Positions 52,816 to 63,151 are shown, counted from the stretch's first letter. The stretch is DNA of 64,000 nt from a candidate division KSB3 bacterium (GCA_002748425.1 PDSJ01000028.1:16495-80494); one strand, 5' to 3'. The notes: generated from the sequence alone by a model not told the origin. Made by a program: numbers and translations.

Positions 52816-53511
52816 ATGCCGAAAAAATTGATCATCACCATTGACGGCCCTTCTGGGGCAGGGAAAAGCAGTGTCGGCGATCTGCTGGCCGCGCGTTTAG
52901 GCTATATTCACCTCAGTACTGGCGCAATTTACCGGGCGATCGGCTGGAAAGCGCATACGCAGGGGATTGATCTTTCAGATAGTTCCGCTCTGGAACGTGT
53001 AATTCAGGCAAGCTCCATTGAATTGCAACGACTGGAAGGCGGCAGTGTTAGCGTGCTGCTGGATGGTGAAAACGTTACGGAGACGATTCTCACAAACGAG
53101 GTCGGGATGCTGGCCTCGGCAGTGTCGGCGATTCCCCAGGTGCGACAAGCGCTGCTTTCGCTTCAGCGTCGGGCCGGACAGGAAGGCGGCGTCATTCTCG
53201 ACGGCCGCGACACTGGGACAGTGGTCTTCCCCGATGCCGACCTGAAATTTTATCTTGATGCCTCTGTCGAAGAGCGCGCACGCCGGCGGTATGCGCAGTT
53301 ACGCGGGCAGGGCATTGAATCGGACCTGGAGCAGCTTGTGCAAGACATCACAAAACGGGATCATGATGATTCAACCCGCGCGACGGCCCCTTTGCGGAAG
53401 GCTGAAGATGCTGTGTATATTGATTCGAGTACTCTTTCGCAAGAAGCCGTTGTGGAAAAAATGCTTGAGGAACTACAAAAAAAATCATTGACAATCACGA
53501 ATATATCTTGA
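52816..53511 (+). CDS. cmk: Cytidylate kinase
   Basis: Phosphorylates CMP and dCMP. 231 residues from the ATG at 52816, chosen because AGGAG lies five bases upstream and MPKKLIITIDGPSGAGKSS begins the family pattern. Walker A is GPSGAGKSS; STGAIYRAIGW, ILDGRDTGTVVFPDADLKFYLDAS and the lid region RRYAQLRGQG follow, then RDHDDSTRATAPLRKAEDA. It is packed between secA and rpsA. The cmk-rpsA pair is a widely conserved arrangement. Confidence 0.96.
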   Translation: MPKKLIITIDGPSGAGKSSVGDLLAARLGYIHLSTGAIYRAIGWKAHTQGIDLSDSSALERVIQASSIELQRLEGGSVSVLLDGENVTETILTNEVGMLASAVSAIPQVRQALLSLQRRAGQEGGVILDGRDTGTVVFPDADLKFYLDASVEERARRRYAQLRGQGIESDLEQLVQDITKRDHDDSTRATAPLRKAEDAVYIDSSTLSQEAVVEKMLEELQKKSLTITNIS

Positions 53512-53592
53512 CGAAATTCTGGGGGGACGCATAAGCATGTCCGAACTGCGATCGTATCGTGGTGTATACTATACCCAGGAGGTTAATTTTTC

Positions 53593-55503
53593 ATGGTAGA
53601 CGAACACATTACACACACAGAAGACTCCCCAGCCAGTGGGGAACAAGAAGAAAACGCAGCATTATCACATGAAGAGCAGGAATCGGCTGAAAGCTTCAGC
53701 GATCCCGAGATTGCTCAATTGCTGGAAAATTCCTTTGCCAACGTCGAAGAGGGGAAAATTGTCAAAGGAACCATCGTTCAGATTCATGACAGCGATGCGC
53801 TGGTGGACATCGGCTACAAGTCCGAAGGAACGATTCCGTTACGGGAGTTCAAAAATTCGAACGGTGAGCCGATAGAAGTGAAGGTCGGCGATAAGATCGA
53901 CGTGTTTCTCGAAAACACTGAAGATGAGAACGGTCTTGTCGTACTGTCCAAAGAAAAGGCGGATCGCATCCAGATCTGGGAAGATATTACCAAAGCCTAC
54001 GAGGAAGAGCGCGAGGTTCAGGGAAAAGTCTGCGAACGCATCAAAGGCGGATTGTCTGTCGACATTGGCGTCAAGGCATTCCTGCCTGGCTCTCAGGTGG
54101 ACTTGCGGCCGATCAGAAATCTCGAAACGTTAATCGGCGAAACCATTCGGACCAGGATTATCAAACTCAACCGCCGTCGTGGTAATATCGTCCTGTCACG
54201 CCGCATCATCCTTGAACAGGAGCGTGAATCGGCACGCCAGGAAACGCTTGAGAATCTGGAAGAAGGCAAGATCGTGAGCGGAATCGTGAAAAACATTACC
54301 GATTATGGTGTGTTTATCGATTTAGGCGGGATCGACGGTCTGCTTCATATTACGGATATTTCATGGGGCCGTGTCAACCATCCTTCCGAGCTCTTTCAGT
54401 TGGGAGACGAGATTGAAGTGGTTGTCCTGCAATACGACCAGGATGCAGAAAAAGTGTCGTTGGGGCTGAAACAGAAAAGCAGCGATCCCTGGGAATCCGC
54501 TGAAGAGAAATATCCGGTCGGCTCGCGTGTGGAAGGTAAGGTCGTCAGCATCACTGATTACGGTGCGTTTGTGGAACTGGAAACCGGTGTGGAAGGTCTG
54601 GTGCATATTTCCGAAATGTCTTGGACGAAACGGGTCAAGCATCCTTCAAAGGTGGTTTCTCTGAACGATATCGTTGCGGCGATCGTTCTGGACCTTGACA
54701 AGAATAATCGCAGAATTTCCCTGGGACTTAAACAAATCGAACCAAATCCCTGGGCGGTTGTGGCTGAGAGGTATCCTGCCGGCAGCATCGTGACTGGTGT
54801 TGTACGGAATTTGACGGATTTTGGTGCCTTTATTGAGCTGGAAGAAGGTATTGATGGCTTGGTGCATATTTCCGATATGTCCTGGACGACCCGTGTCAAA
54901 CATCCTTCGGAAATTCTGAAAAAAGGTGAACAGGTACAAGCCGTGCTTCTGTCGATCGATGTTGAACACGAGCGTTTGTCTCTTGGTATTAAGCAACTTC
55001 AGCCGAATCCCTGGGAAGGTATTGCCGATACGATTGCGGTTGGCGATAATGTCGGAGGTAGAATTGTCCGCTTGACCGATTTTGGCGCGTTTGTGGAATT
55101 GGATAATGGCGTTGAGGGGTTACTGCATGTTTCCGAAATTTCACAACAGCACGTGAAAAAACCTGAAGATGTCCTGACGGTCGGAGAGGATATTCAGGCC
55201 AAGGTCATTAAGCTGGACGAGGAAAACCGTCGAATTGGTCTGAGCATCAAAGCCTACGACGATGAAGTGAATGGTCCTCTCGAGGAGAGAGGGGAAGAAG
55301 ACGCAGGCGAAGAAGCTGCTGTTGCGCCGGAAGCTGAAGAAAGCGTTGCCGAAGGTGACGCTGCTCCTGAAGAAGATGGCTCTGCTGAAGAGACTGCTTC
55401 CGAAGGTGAATCGGCTGAGCCGAGCACGGCCGGGGCAGACGAGGCGCCAGAAGCGAGCAGTGAGGAAAATGTGTCTGAGGAAGAGCGACAAGAAGACGCA
55501 TAA
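53593..55503 (+). CDS. rpsA: Ribosomal protein S1
   Basis: RNA-binding protein of the 30S subunit that helps mRNA docking. 636 residues with six S1 (OB-fold) repeats that I can count, starting at EEGKIVKGTIVQIHD, EREVQGKVCERIKGG, EEGKIVSGIVKNITDYG, VGSRVEGKVVSITDYG, AGSIVTGVVRNLTDFG and VGDNVGGRIVRLTDFG. Repeats 3-6 are most alike. The last 75 residues form a Glu/Ala-rich acidic tail without a fold signature, which is longer than in E. coli S1 (557 residues). AGGAGG precedes the ATG by ten bases. An intrinsic terminator follows. Confidence 0.97.
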   Translation: MVDEHITHTEDSPASGEQEENAALSHEEQESAESFSDPEIAQLLENSFANVEEGKIVKGTIVQIHDSDALVDIGYKSEGTIPLREFKNSNGEPIEVKVGDKIDVFLENTEDENGLVVLSKEKADRIQIWEDITKAYEEEREVQGKVCERIKGGLSVDIGVKAFLPGSQVDLRPIRNLETLIGETIRTRIIKLNRRRGNIVLSRRIILEQERESARQETLENLEEGKIVSGIVKNITDYGVFIDLGGIDGLLHITDISWGRVNHPSELFQLGDEIEVVVLQYDQDAEKVSLGLKQKSSDPWESAEEKYPVGSRVEGKVVSITDYGAFVELETGVEGLVHISEMSWTKRVKHPSKVVSLNDIVAAIVLDLDKNNRRISLGLKQIEPNPWAVVAERYPAGSIVTGVVRNLTDFGAFIELEEGIDGLVHISDMSWTTRVKHPSEILKKGEQVQAVLLSIDVEHERLSLGIKQLQPNPWEGIADTIAVGDNVGGRIVRLTDFGAFVELDNGVEGLLHVSEISQQHVKKPEDVLTVGEDIQAKVIKLDEENRRIGLSIKAYDDEVNGPLEERGEEDAGEEAAVAPEAEESVAEGDAAPEEDGSAEETASEGESAEPSTAGADEAPEASSEENVSEEERQEDA

Positions 55504-55530
55504 TTCAGGGCCTCTTGTGAGACATAAATG

Positions 55531-55567
55531 CACCCGTTTTCACTTTTGAAAACGGGTGTATTTTTTT
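55531..55567 (+). terminator. Rho-independent terminator of rpsA
   Basis: CACCCGTTTTC, loop ACTTTT, GAAAACGGGTG, then TATTTTTTT. An 11-bp stem with a proper T-run, 28 bp after the stop. The clearest terminator in the window. Confidence 0.95.
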
Positions 55568-55602
55568 GCAGGATTTGTTTTCTCTGACACGCTATTGCAA
55601 CT

Positions 55603-56919
55603 ATGAAAATCCTTATTCTTGTGTTGTTCGGCCTGACCTACCTGGGTGTTGTCTTGTTCCCGGGCAGAAAGACCGCCGTTATGCTGTCGGGCGCGTTAAG
55701 CGTTATTCTGGCAAAAGTATTCTTTTCTCCGCATGAATCACTGTGTGCAACGCACGTATTTCAGAGTATTTTCGATGCTGTTAAGGCGATTAACTGGAAT
55801 GTGATCGGCATTTTTTGGGGAATGTTGTATCTTACAGGGATTTTTGTGTATTCGAAAGTCCCGTTGCTGTTAGCGGATAAGATCATTGAGCATGCCAGGA
55901 CTGTCGGTATGGCGATTCTGGCGGTCTGTGTGTTTGCCTCACTCGTTTCCGCCTTTGTGGAAAATGTTGCTACCGTGATGATCGTCGCTCCAATTGCGCT
56001 CAGCTTATGTAAGCAACTACATCTTTCGCCTGTGCCCTTTTTAATCGGCATTGCGATCTCGTCCAACCTGCAAGGCACGGCAACCCTGATTGGCGATCCT
56101 CCGAGTATGATTCTGGCAGGCGTCAAACAGATGAGTTTTAATGATTTTTTCATCTATCAGGGCAAACCCGGAATCTTCTGGGCCGTGCAATTGGGGGCAG
56201 TCGTCTCTTTTCTCGTCCTTGCATGGCTGTTCAGAAGCTACCGCCAAAGCGTTGGAGGCATCCAAAAAGAAGCGGTGCTGTCATGGGCGCCGACCTGGCT
56301 GCTTCTGTTTATGATTGTAGCACTGGCCGTATCACCGCTTTTTGATCCCGAATCCAGGTTTCTCGGAGGGATGATCTGTTCAGTGTTCGGACTTGGGGCT
56401 TTGCTCTGGTATCACGTTGAACGCCATTGCGATTGGAGGGCAACACAAGCATTTTGGAAGGAATATGCCGACTGGGAAACCTTGTTATTCCTGATCGGCA
56501 TATTTGTGGTTGTAGAGAGTTTGAAAGATGCCGGACTCATCGATGATGCGGCGAAATGGATGGTGTCCGAGATTAGAGGGAATCTGTTCCTTGCCTATTC
56601 CCTTATCGTCTGGGGCTCGGTCGCCCTGTCGGCGGTGGTTGATAATGTGCCGTATATCACGGCTATGATCCCGCTCTGCCAGGCAGTCTCTGCCAATATG
56701 GGCATCTCGGACAATGTCCTGGTGTTCGGTCTGCTGATCGGTGCCTGCCTTGGAGGGAATATTACGCCGGTCGGTGCAGCGGCTAATGTGGTTTCCATTG
56801 GAATTCTTAAGCGTAACGGCTATGAAACGAGTTTCGGCGAGTTTGTAAAAATCGGTCTGCCCTTCACGGCTGCCGCCACCTTTGCCTCGTATATTTTTGT
56901 CTGGCTGCTGTGGGCCTAG
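55603..56919 (+). CDS. ArsB/NhaD/SLC13-like ion permease
   Basis: 438-residue integral membrane protein with about 11 helices, belonging to the ion transporter (IT) superfamily. Tell-tale blocks are SAFVENVATVMIVAPIALSLCKQL, ISSNLQGTATLIGDPPSMIL, DWETLLFLIGIFVVVESLKDAGLIDD, SAVVDNVPYITAMIPL and GACLGGNITPVGAAANVVSIGIL. The duplicated NxxxT/DNxP hairpin loops are typical of ArsB and of NhaD-type Na+/H+ antiporters. Substrate is undecided between arsenite, sodium and a dicarboxylate; no ars genes are adjacent. No ribosome site is seen before the ATG. Confidence 0.85.
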   Translation: MKILILVLFGLTYLGVVLFPGRKTAVMLSGALSVILAKVFFSPHESLCATHVFQSIFDAVKAINWNVIGIFWGMLYLTGIFVYSKVPLLLADKIIEHARTVGMAILAVCVFASLVSAFVENVATVMIVAPIALSLCKQLHLSPVPFLIGIAISSNLQGTATLIGDPPSMILAGVKQMSFNDFFIYQGKPGIFWAVQLGAVVSFLVLAWLFRSYRQSVGGIQKEAVLSWAPTWLLLFMIVALAVSPLFDPESRFLGGMICSVFGLGALLWYHVERHCDWRATQAFWKEYADWETLLFLIGIFVVVESLKDAGLIDDAAKWMVSEIRGNLFLAYSLIVWGSVALSAVVDNVPYITAMIPLCQAVSANMGISDNVLVFGLLIGACLGGNITPVGAAANVVSIGILKRNGYETSFGEFVKIGLPFTAAATFASYIFVWLLWA

Positions 56920-57050
56920 CGTGTGTTACGCATCATGTCAGACGCTCACAACAGCTGAATGGTACACTCTCGCGTGGAGCAGTGCAAAGGAACACTCCTG
57001 ACGGATTTTTTTGATCAGAATGTTTGTCGCATTGCTCGGAGATCTTTTTC

Positions 57051-57080
57051 TTGACAGGTCCTCCGAGTGTCAAATACGAC
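57051..57080 (+). promoter_or_regulatory. Candidate xpt promoter
   Basis: TTGACA at 57051-57056 with a weak TACGAC-like -10 after 18 bp. I looked for a purine riboswitch between here and the ATG and saw none. Confidence 0.45.
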
Positions 57081-57139
57081 CTTCTCATTATGCATTTTGA
57101 CGCGAGACGGACTCATCATGAAGAATAGGAGAAGCTCTC

Positions 57140-57709
57140 ATGGAATTGTTAAAACAGCGTATCCTTGACGAAGGGCAGAATCTTGGCAGGGGAATTTTAA
57201 AAGTTGACAGTTTTTTGAACCATCAAGTGGATCCGGCTTTTATGCTGGCTGTTGGTGGAGCGTTGGCCGCCGACTTTGGGGCTCTGGGTGTGACTAAAGT
57301 GCTGACAGCCGAAATTTCGGGGATCGTCCCAGCGGTCACCACGGCGCTGGCTTTGGGAGTTAAAGTCGTCTATGCCCGCAAAACCAGACCGATCACAATG
57401 CCGAAAGATGCCTACACGCAGAGTGCACCCTCACATACAAAAGGGCAGATGGTGGAATTAATGGTTTCACCTGAGTTTTTACACGCCGACGACCGCGTGC
57501 TGGTTGTCGATGATTTTTTGGCGTCAGGAGCGACGATTAAGGCCCTTGCAGCGTTGGCGGAAAGCGCTGGAGCGGAAGTTCTCGGTATTGGTACGGTGAT
57601 CGAGAAGAAATTCGAAGGTGGACGCGAAGGCTTGGAGAATCTGGGGTATCGTGTCCGATCTTTAGCAGTTATCGAGCGCATGACAGACGACGAAATTATT
57701 TTGGCGTGA
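57140..57709 (+). CDS. xpt: Xanthine phosphoribosyltransferase
   Basis: Purine salvage: xanthine plus PRPP to XMP. 189 residues, matching the Gram-positive-type Xpt: ILKVDSFLNHQVDPAFM at the N-terminus, the hood block KVLTAEISGIVPAVTTALALGVKVVYARK, and the PRPP loop RVLVVDDFLASGATIKALA. C-terminal block GIVIEK-like GIGTVIEKKFEGGREGLENLGYRV is also typical. AGGAG lies before the ATG. It is single and close to purA's pathway but 45 kb away from it. Confidence 0.93.
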   Translation: MELLKQRILDEGQNLGRGILKVDSFLNHQVDPAFMLAVGGALAADFGALGVTKVLTAEISGIVPAVTTALALGVKVVYARKTRPITMPKDAYTQSAPSHTKGQMVELMVSPEFLHADDRVLVVDDFLASGATIKALAALAESAGAEVLGIGTVIEKKFEGGREGLENLGYRVRSLAVIERMTDDEIILA

Positions 57710-57777
57710 CAATTCAGGTGAAAGCCTTACAAATGTTTGTGCATCATCCCTAATAGATTACTATAGACCTTGGAGAG

Positions 57778-57843
57778 AAGCTCTTATTTATAAGAAGCAC
57801 TAATATTGCTTTTACTATGAGTGCTATGTTAAAATAAGAGCTT
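57778..57843. repeat. Nested inverted repeat
   Basis: AAGCTCTTATTT (57778-57789) pairs perfectly with 57832-57843. Inside, AGCACT pairs with AGTGCT. The 66-bp element lies 70 bp after xpt at the border of the accessory region. No T-run follows. Confidence 0.65.
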
Positions 57844-58655
57844 GATTTCTTATGAAATATGAATGGCCGAAAGAAGAAAACATATTTACTTGTCAGCTCT
57901 TGACAATCCGCTTCACACCATCAGCGACTATGTCCCATGAGACATGAACACAACGGGCTGTTTCAATCTTCTTCCTTGATCCTCTCAGACCGCTGAGCAC
58001 TGCCATGCCATTGGCCGTCCGCAAGCCAATGAACAGATTTTTTACAATGGGCTCCATCGGTTCTGTCATGCGTTTTCTTCTTATTGCTTTTACTGTGCCC
58101 CTTTTTACGAGACATCGTTTCCCCAAGCCAGAATTCTATTCTGACTTGAATTCAAGTACAAAGTACAACATGTGTAAAAAGGCAAAAAAATCTTGACAGT
58201 GTGTTTTGAGGGAAAGGCAGTAAGAACTTAACGTCAGTGCAGATTGCCGCATAAGGCCCTATAAAAGCATGCAGGATCCACGAACTCAGTCGGCGTAAGT
58301 AAATTCCATCAGAGAGAGTCGAACATCGTAAATGACCAAGGATGACACATGCACGGGGAATTCGACGACCAACTTAGCACTAAGAGAGCCGAAAAAGATC
58401 TGCGGATGGCGAAAGTAAAACAGAAAAGTTCAGGCTGTTTCCGGAAAGGAGAATACACGCGGGCTGAGTGCAGGATGTCAAGTTCGTCGCGATTCAGCTG
58501 GCTCTGGCTGGAAAAGCTCCTCAGGCTGAAATGGGCTGGGGTGCGTAGTGACAAAAATCTTTTGAAGGCATCGTCAAGAAATATGAACGTATGTTTACGT
58601 TGAAGATTCGCCAGACTCATGGTATATGAAATTAATTAGAATAAAGGAGAACAAG
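57844..58655. other. Gene-poor region with eroded coding scraps
   Basis: No gene I can support. The palindrome ACTTGAATTCAAGT lies at 58144-58157 and a TTGACA without -10 at 58193-58198. Short frames on the minus strand (57893-58126) and plus strand (58349-58603) lack convincing starts. Stretches such as QDVKFVAIQLALAGKAPQ and FEGIVKKYERMFTLKIRQTH in different frames, broken by stops, hint at a decayed gene, perhaps a transposase. Confidence 0.4.
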
Positions 58656-59651
58656 ATGATGTCTCGCCATTCCCCCGCTGGTTCCGATGAAGAACAGGGT
58701 CATGAATCACCCTTGAGGACGATTGTACGATCTCAACTCTCAAGCTTAGGTCGGGCAGTGCGCGTTCGTTTTCTAATGGTAGTTTTTGCCACCGCGGTTT
58801 GTCTGTTGTTTTTTGCGATGACACGCATGCTGAGCTTGTCCCCTGTTACAACGGCTATCAGCTTTCTGGCGTTGTTTTTCCCCGTATTTATTGGCGGGAT
58901 GGTCTGGGCATTCCGTATGCGGGCAAAGAGCAGAGAAGCTCGAAGAGCGGTATCAGCTCATGCCTTTGCAGGACTTGCACAGACTCAGGAACCTTATATG
59001 GGTGGGGGACAGCGCTTTGCAGGCAGTTATGAGGGGAGAAATTTTGATGCCTACCTGACCCAGATAAGAGATTCCAATCAAGTGGTGACAGGTGGTGTGT
59101 ATGATGGCGAGAATCTGGACATTTTTGTGGACACCACTGTTATGGTACGGTTAGGGGCAGGTCTTGCCGATCGAACAGTGGATGCTGTCAACAAACGTTT
59201 GCAACCGGGGACTTTTTTATTGGATGAACTCAAAGAGCGGGGCGTGGGAGTGCGTGGAACGGACAAAGAGTGGAGTGAGAGAGCAGTAAAAAACCACGCC
59301 ATTGCAGATGAGTTTGTCTATCTGGTAACAGAAAATCCTCTGGGCGGTATTCGCTCACTCACTATACTTCCTGGTCAGATTAAACTGACCATGCGTCGTA
59401 TCAAGCTCTCCAGTGTAACACACGAACAGATTCAGGACGTGATGGCATCACTGATGAGGCTTGCACAGGCAATTGAAACCCTGCCACCACCCACAGTTGT
59501 TGAAAAAATGACAGCTGTGGAAAAACTGTTGCGCGGGGATCGCAAAAAGCTCAAAAAACTCGCCTATCTGATTCTTGCGGTGGTACTGGGTGTGCCTTCG
59601 TTACTTCTAATCGCTTTCTGTTGTCTGCTGTTCTATCTGGATGCGGGCTAA
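58656..59651 (+). CDS. Unknown membrane protein, 331 residues
   Basis: Not recognised. AAAGGAG stands before the ATG at 58656. Two membrane helices at about residues 40-60 and 66-88 are followed by a soluble domain of about 200 residues (YMGGGQRFAGSYEGRNFDAYLTQ-type start, LDIFVDTTVMVRLG, LTILPGQIKLTMRRIKL) and a C-terminal helix (about 305-328). This would place the soluble part in the cytoplasm, tethered at both ends. Pattern of short strands and helices resembles no family I can name. It is the only intact gene in this part of the accessory region. Confidence 0.65.
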   Translation: MMSRHSPAGSDEEQGHESPLRTIVRSQLSSLGRAVRVRFLMVVFATAVCLLFFAMTRMLSLSPVTTAISFLALFFPVFIGGMVWAFRMRAKSREARRAVSAHAFAGLAQTQEPYMGGGQRFAGSYEGRNFDAYLTQIRDSNQVVTGGVYDGENLDIFVDTTVMVRLGAGLADRTVDAVNKRLQPGTFLLDELKERGVGVRGTDKEWSERAVKNHAIADEFVYLVTENPLGGIRSLTILPGQIKLTMRRIKLSSVTHEQIQDVMASLMRLAQAIETLPPPTVVEKMTAVEKLLRGDRKKLKKLAYLILAVVLGVPSLLLIAFCCLLFYLDAG

Positions 59652-59713
59652 TTTCCGTGACAATCTTGATTGATTTCCAGGCGAGACTCAAGCTGTTAAA
59701 AATAAAGAACGAC

Positions 59714-61443
59714 ATGGAAAAGAAGAATCAGAACTCCAGCCGCGCACGGCCGCAATATCTTATCGCCGTGCCCGGCTGTGCTTGTATCTCAGACGCGTGA
59801 TAATCTTTCTATTCTTTGTGAGATTTTCCTTGAAAAAAGGAAGATTCTATTCCCTGACGATTGGTTAGTGTTTATGAAAATTCATAAAACATGTCGATCC
59901 TGATCGGATTCCTCTTATCGGTCTAAAGACAAGTGAAGTTCCGACCGCGATAATAGATCAGATTTCAGCACCGAAGAAGCAAAGTTTTTTTGCTGATAGA
60001 ACAGAATTGTTCGACATTGGTGAACTTCAGTCTCTTTACAGTGTGGTGCTTATTCTTCCGTTTCTGTGTTTTTGGATCGTTGCACTGCTGGGAGTGCTGA
60101 AGGAACCGGATGATGTTGACTGGTTGATCTTCATCGCGTTGACGGGGGTGTTGCCTGGATATCGAATAAACTGATTCAGCTGTCTCGTCGTAAGGCAGAA
60201 ATAAAAACGATGATCAGTGAGCAACGTTGGCCGTATGGTATCTACCTGTTAGCGGACTGTCTGGTGTTCAGAGTTTCAGACGATCGTATCCATCTTATCC
60301 CTAAAGAACGGGTTCTCCGTCCTGAGAAACCGGAAAACAGCGCTTCTTGGCAAATAACTTTTGACAATCTCGGCTATATTAATGCGGACGAAACAGAGAA
60401 AACGCTGGGCATATCCAGTCTGTATGTTGCTGACTCCGATCTCAGAGCTGCTGACTTCATGAAAGCACTTAATCACTGGCTTTCCAATGATTCTTGCGGC
60501 GATGTTCAGGCACATGCTCCAGATAGTGCTCCGGTTGTTGATATTGTGGAAGAAAAGCAGGCGACATTAAAACAGGAATTAACAGAAATAGATACAGAAA
60601 CGGTTTCAATGACTAAGAAGCAACGTATCAAAGTGGCCATTGTCGAGCTTTTGTTGTATGGGGGCTTTGTGAACTTATGTTTTGTGGGGGAATTCTGCTT
60701 TATGACGAATTGCCAAACATTGTCAATTTTATAGTCCTTTACTTTGCCGTTCCGCTACTGCTGCTTAGTGGATTTGGGCAGGTTTACAAATGGCTGGCTG
60801 CTTCCAGACCAAGATAAAGAGTATTTTACTAACCGGCTCGCCATGCACATTATAGGCCTTTTAGCCTGCGGCGTAGCAACCATGAATCTGAGTTCTGTAC
60901 CGGACTCGTTGCCTATTACAAAAACCCTGCCTTGCTTACTATGTTGTCCCCCTGGTTCCGGCAACGTGGCAGGAGAACGACGAAATCTCTGTCTGGCTGG
61001 TGGAATCGATATCCAATGACCAGAGAGAACGTCCAGAAGAACCCTCCATCATAAGGAAACAGCTTTTCTCATCACTTTACGCGCAACAGGTCCACAATCC
61101 CTATGATATCAAGTGCTATAACCTGGCCATCAGGAATGCATATGATCGGCACAACATAAAAAAAAGCGATAATCCGCTTCTGCTGAAAATCGATTCTCAG
61201 CATGGACGTCTTATTAAAAAGGCATTCAGACAGGCAGTGATAATCCTCTGTCTGGTGAATCTCATCTGGGTCATCATCCCCGTGCTTGGAAAGATGATGA
61301 GCAACACAGCACGTTCCTGAACCGGCTGTGTTGACGAAGAAGACAAGAAAAGAGCGGCGCAAAAAAGCGAGTTGACTCCAGAAGTCCAGGCACTGCGAAA
61401 CAAACAGCCTTCGCTGATTGTGAATTTTTATGTCCGAGAGTGA
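59714..61443 (+). pseudogene. Multiply frameshifted membrane-protein gene
   Basis: Protein-like sequence runs from MEKKNQNSSRARPQY at 59714 to LIVNFYVRE at 61443, but it jumps frames. Joins are needed near 59755-59765, 59880, 60150 (after FIALTGVL, continuing AWISNKLIQLSRRK), 60700 (continuing YDELPNIVNFIVLYFAVPL), 60812 (continuing DKEYFTNRLAMHII) and about 60930, and an in-frame TGA lies at 61318. Put together it gives about 575 residues with several membrane helices and a mid soluble domain. Function unknown. Many small indels suggest either true decay or a poorly read assembly stretch. Confidence 0.7.
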
Positions 61444-61491
61444 TAAGATGAGCTGGGCGTTCAGGGCCGTTAGAGCTTACATAACAAAATG

Positions 61492-61623
61492 TTAATCGAG
61501 AGGGCTTTTGACTGCCATGCCGCCACGATTGAGAACATGGGTATATATCATTGTTGTTTCGACATTGTCGTGTCCGAGCAATTCCTGGACCGTTCGGATG
61601 TCGTAGCCGTCCTCCAGCAGAAT
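61492..61623 (-). pseudogene. C-terminal fragment of an integron-type tyrosine recombinase
   Basis: 43 residues plus stop: [18 protein letters not shown], then [17 protein letters not shown] and MAVKSPLD. This is the end of IntI/XerC-like recombinases, with the catalytic His of LLGH and the nucleophile Tyr of MIYTHV. The GG.xVxSPLD ending is typical of IntI. The reading is cut at 61623, exactly where a Roco gene fragment begins on the other strand, so the rest of the gene was lost in a rearrangement. Inactive. Confidence 0.85.
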
Positions 61624-61624
61624 C

Positions 61625-63124
61625 GTGGGTTTTTATCCTCTTTCCTGCACCCACTATAAGTCTGACTTCAGATTTGAATTTGAACGGTTCCGCTGCGATT
61701 TTATTAATCAACTGCGTTCCCTGGCGGAAAAGGAGCAAATCAGATTCACCCAATCCCATTTTGCGGTGTGGAACGATCTGAAAAAGGCATCTGCCAAAGA
61801 GACCTTTTTGTCCAAAGAAAAATATGCGGAAATCTGCCGGGAGCATGGCATACAGGAAACAGGGAATCTGGATCAGAAATGGCTTCTAACCCTTCTGGAC
61901 AGGCTGGGGGAAGTGATTCATTTCCCCAATCTGCCCTTTCTGGGCAGTTATCTGCTCAATCCCCGCTGGTTGACCTATGGTGTGTATCATCTGCTTTATT
62001 CCGGAAAAGCGCAAAAACGAAACGGGGATTTGACGGATCAGATGGTTGCAAAAATTTTATGTGACGGAGAATTCAGGGACAATCTGGGCAACGCCCTCTG
62101 CTACACCCCGGAGCAATGCCGCTTTATTATAGATGCGCTTGAGGAGTTTGAAATCGGTTTCCGAATGGAAAAACATCGTCTTCTGATTCCAGCCCTGATG
62201 CCTTCTGACACCCCGGAACATGGTTTTGATAAAAAGGGTGCCCTGGCCTTTGATTTTGATTTCAGCGGTTTTCTGCCCCGCCATCTGATCCCCGGTTTTA
62301 TTGTCCAGTGCCATCATGATATTGACCGCAATGTCGATAATGGCCGCAATAGCGTTTGGCAGAAGGGCGTGCTCCTGCGCAGCCAGGACAAGGATACAAC
62401 CGCATTGGCGCAGGCGGACTACCATGAACGGCGGCTCTCCCTGTGGGTACGGGGGAAACAGGCCAGCCGTTATTTTTGGCTCCTCCGTGAAAAAATCTTT
62501 GCCATGCTCAAGCGGATGGCGGGTTTGAAGTACACAGAATGGGTGCATCTGCCGGGCGGGGATCAATCCCGACGCGCCGATTTCCTAGATCTATTGCCAC
62601 TGGAAGGCGATGGAGAAAAATTCTATAAATGTAAATACGGTAAATTTTCATTGGCAGAAGTGCTGAAAATCATGCCGGTGGAGAAACGGCGGGCAGAGAC
62701 GATCAATATTAACAAGGTCGAAAATATTTTTACAGGAGGACAGATGGGAGACAATATTCATATTCACGACATTCATCATTCACTCTTCAACATAAAATCC
62801 CGGCTGGAGAATGTTCAGCAAAGCATTCAGAACCTTCCGGCCCAACCGTTTGAAAAGGCGGAACTGGAAGAACTGATCGCTCAACTGAAAGCGGAATTGG
62901 AAAAGGCGCCCAAAGAAAAGGCGGATGATGTGGAAATTATTGCGGAAGATACGGAACGCCTTATAAAAGAAATAGAAAAACCGAAGCCAAACAGGAAAAG
63001 ATTGGAGATCACCGGTGAAGGGCTGATAGAAGCGGCTGAGGCGTTGGTAAGTGTAGCTCCAAAAATCCTTGATCTGATGAGCAGAATTGTAAAAATGGTG
63101 ACTGGTTTGGGGTTTTTGGCGTGA
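61625..63124 (+). CDS. Truncated Roco-family protein (COR domain and C-terminus)
   Basis: 499 codons open from a GTG at 61625 without ribosome site. [70 protein letters not shown] is the COR domain that follows the Roc GTPase in Roco proteins. The middle continues with [16 protein letters not shown] and [13 protein letters not shown]; a Lys/Glu-rich coiled coil and a C-terminal hydrophobic helix ([25 protein letters not shown]) end it. The leucine-rich repeats and the GTPase are missing, and the truncation abuts the integrase fragment. Probably a non-functional remnant, though the frame is still open. Confidence 0.8.
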   Translation: MGFYPLSCTHYKSDFRFEFERFRCDFINQLRSLAEKEQIRFTQSHFAVWNDLKKASAKETFLSKEKYAEICREHGIQETGNLDQKWLLTLLDRLGEVIHFPNLPFLGSYLLNPRWLTYGVYHLLYSGKAQKRNGDLTDQMVAKILCDGEFRDNLGNALCYTPEQCRFIIDALEEFEIGFRMEKHRLLIPALMPSDTPEHGFDKKGALAFDFDFSGFLPRHLIPGFIVQCHHDIDRNVDNGRNSVWQKGVLLRSQDKDTTALAQADYHERRLSLWVRGKQASRYFWLLREKIFAMLKRMAGLKYTEWVHLPGGDQSRRADFLDLLPLEGDGEKFYKCKYGKFSLAEVLKIMPVEKRRAETININKVENIFTGGQMGDNIHIHDIHHSLFNIKSRLENVQQSIQNLPAQPFEKAELEELIAQLKAELEKAPKEKADDVEIIAEDTERLIKEIEKPKPNRKRLEITGEGLIEAAEALVSVAPKILDLMSRIVKMVTGLGFLA

Positions 63125-63151
63125 AAAACGAGAATACAAGGAGGGCGTTTT

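Noticed and set aside
57057..57139. Purine riboswitch before xpt
   Set aside because: The conserved loops and the TTTCTAC-type junction are absent.
57893..58126. Minus-strand frame of 77 codons after xpt
   Set aside because: The start would be TTG, a competing frame in the same place has the better ribosome site, and neither product is recognisable.
58349..58603. Plus-strand frame of 84 codons and its antisense frame of 103 codons
   Set aside because: No ribosome site; protein-like pieces here fall in other frames and are broken, so this is treated as eroded sequence.
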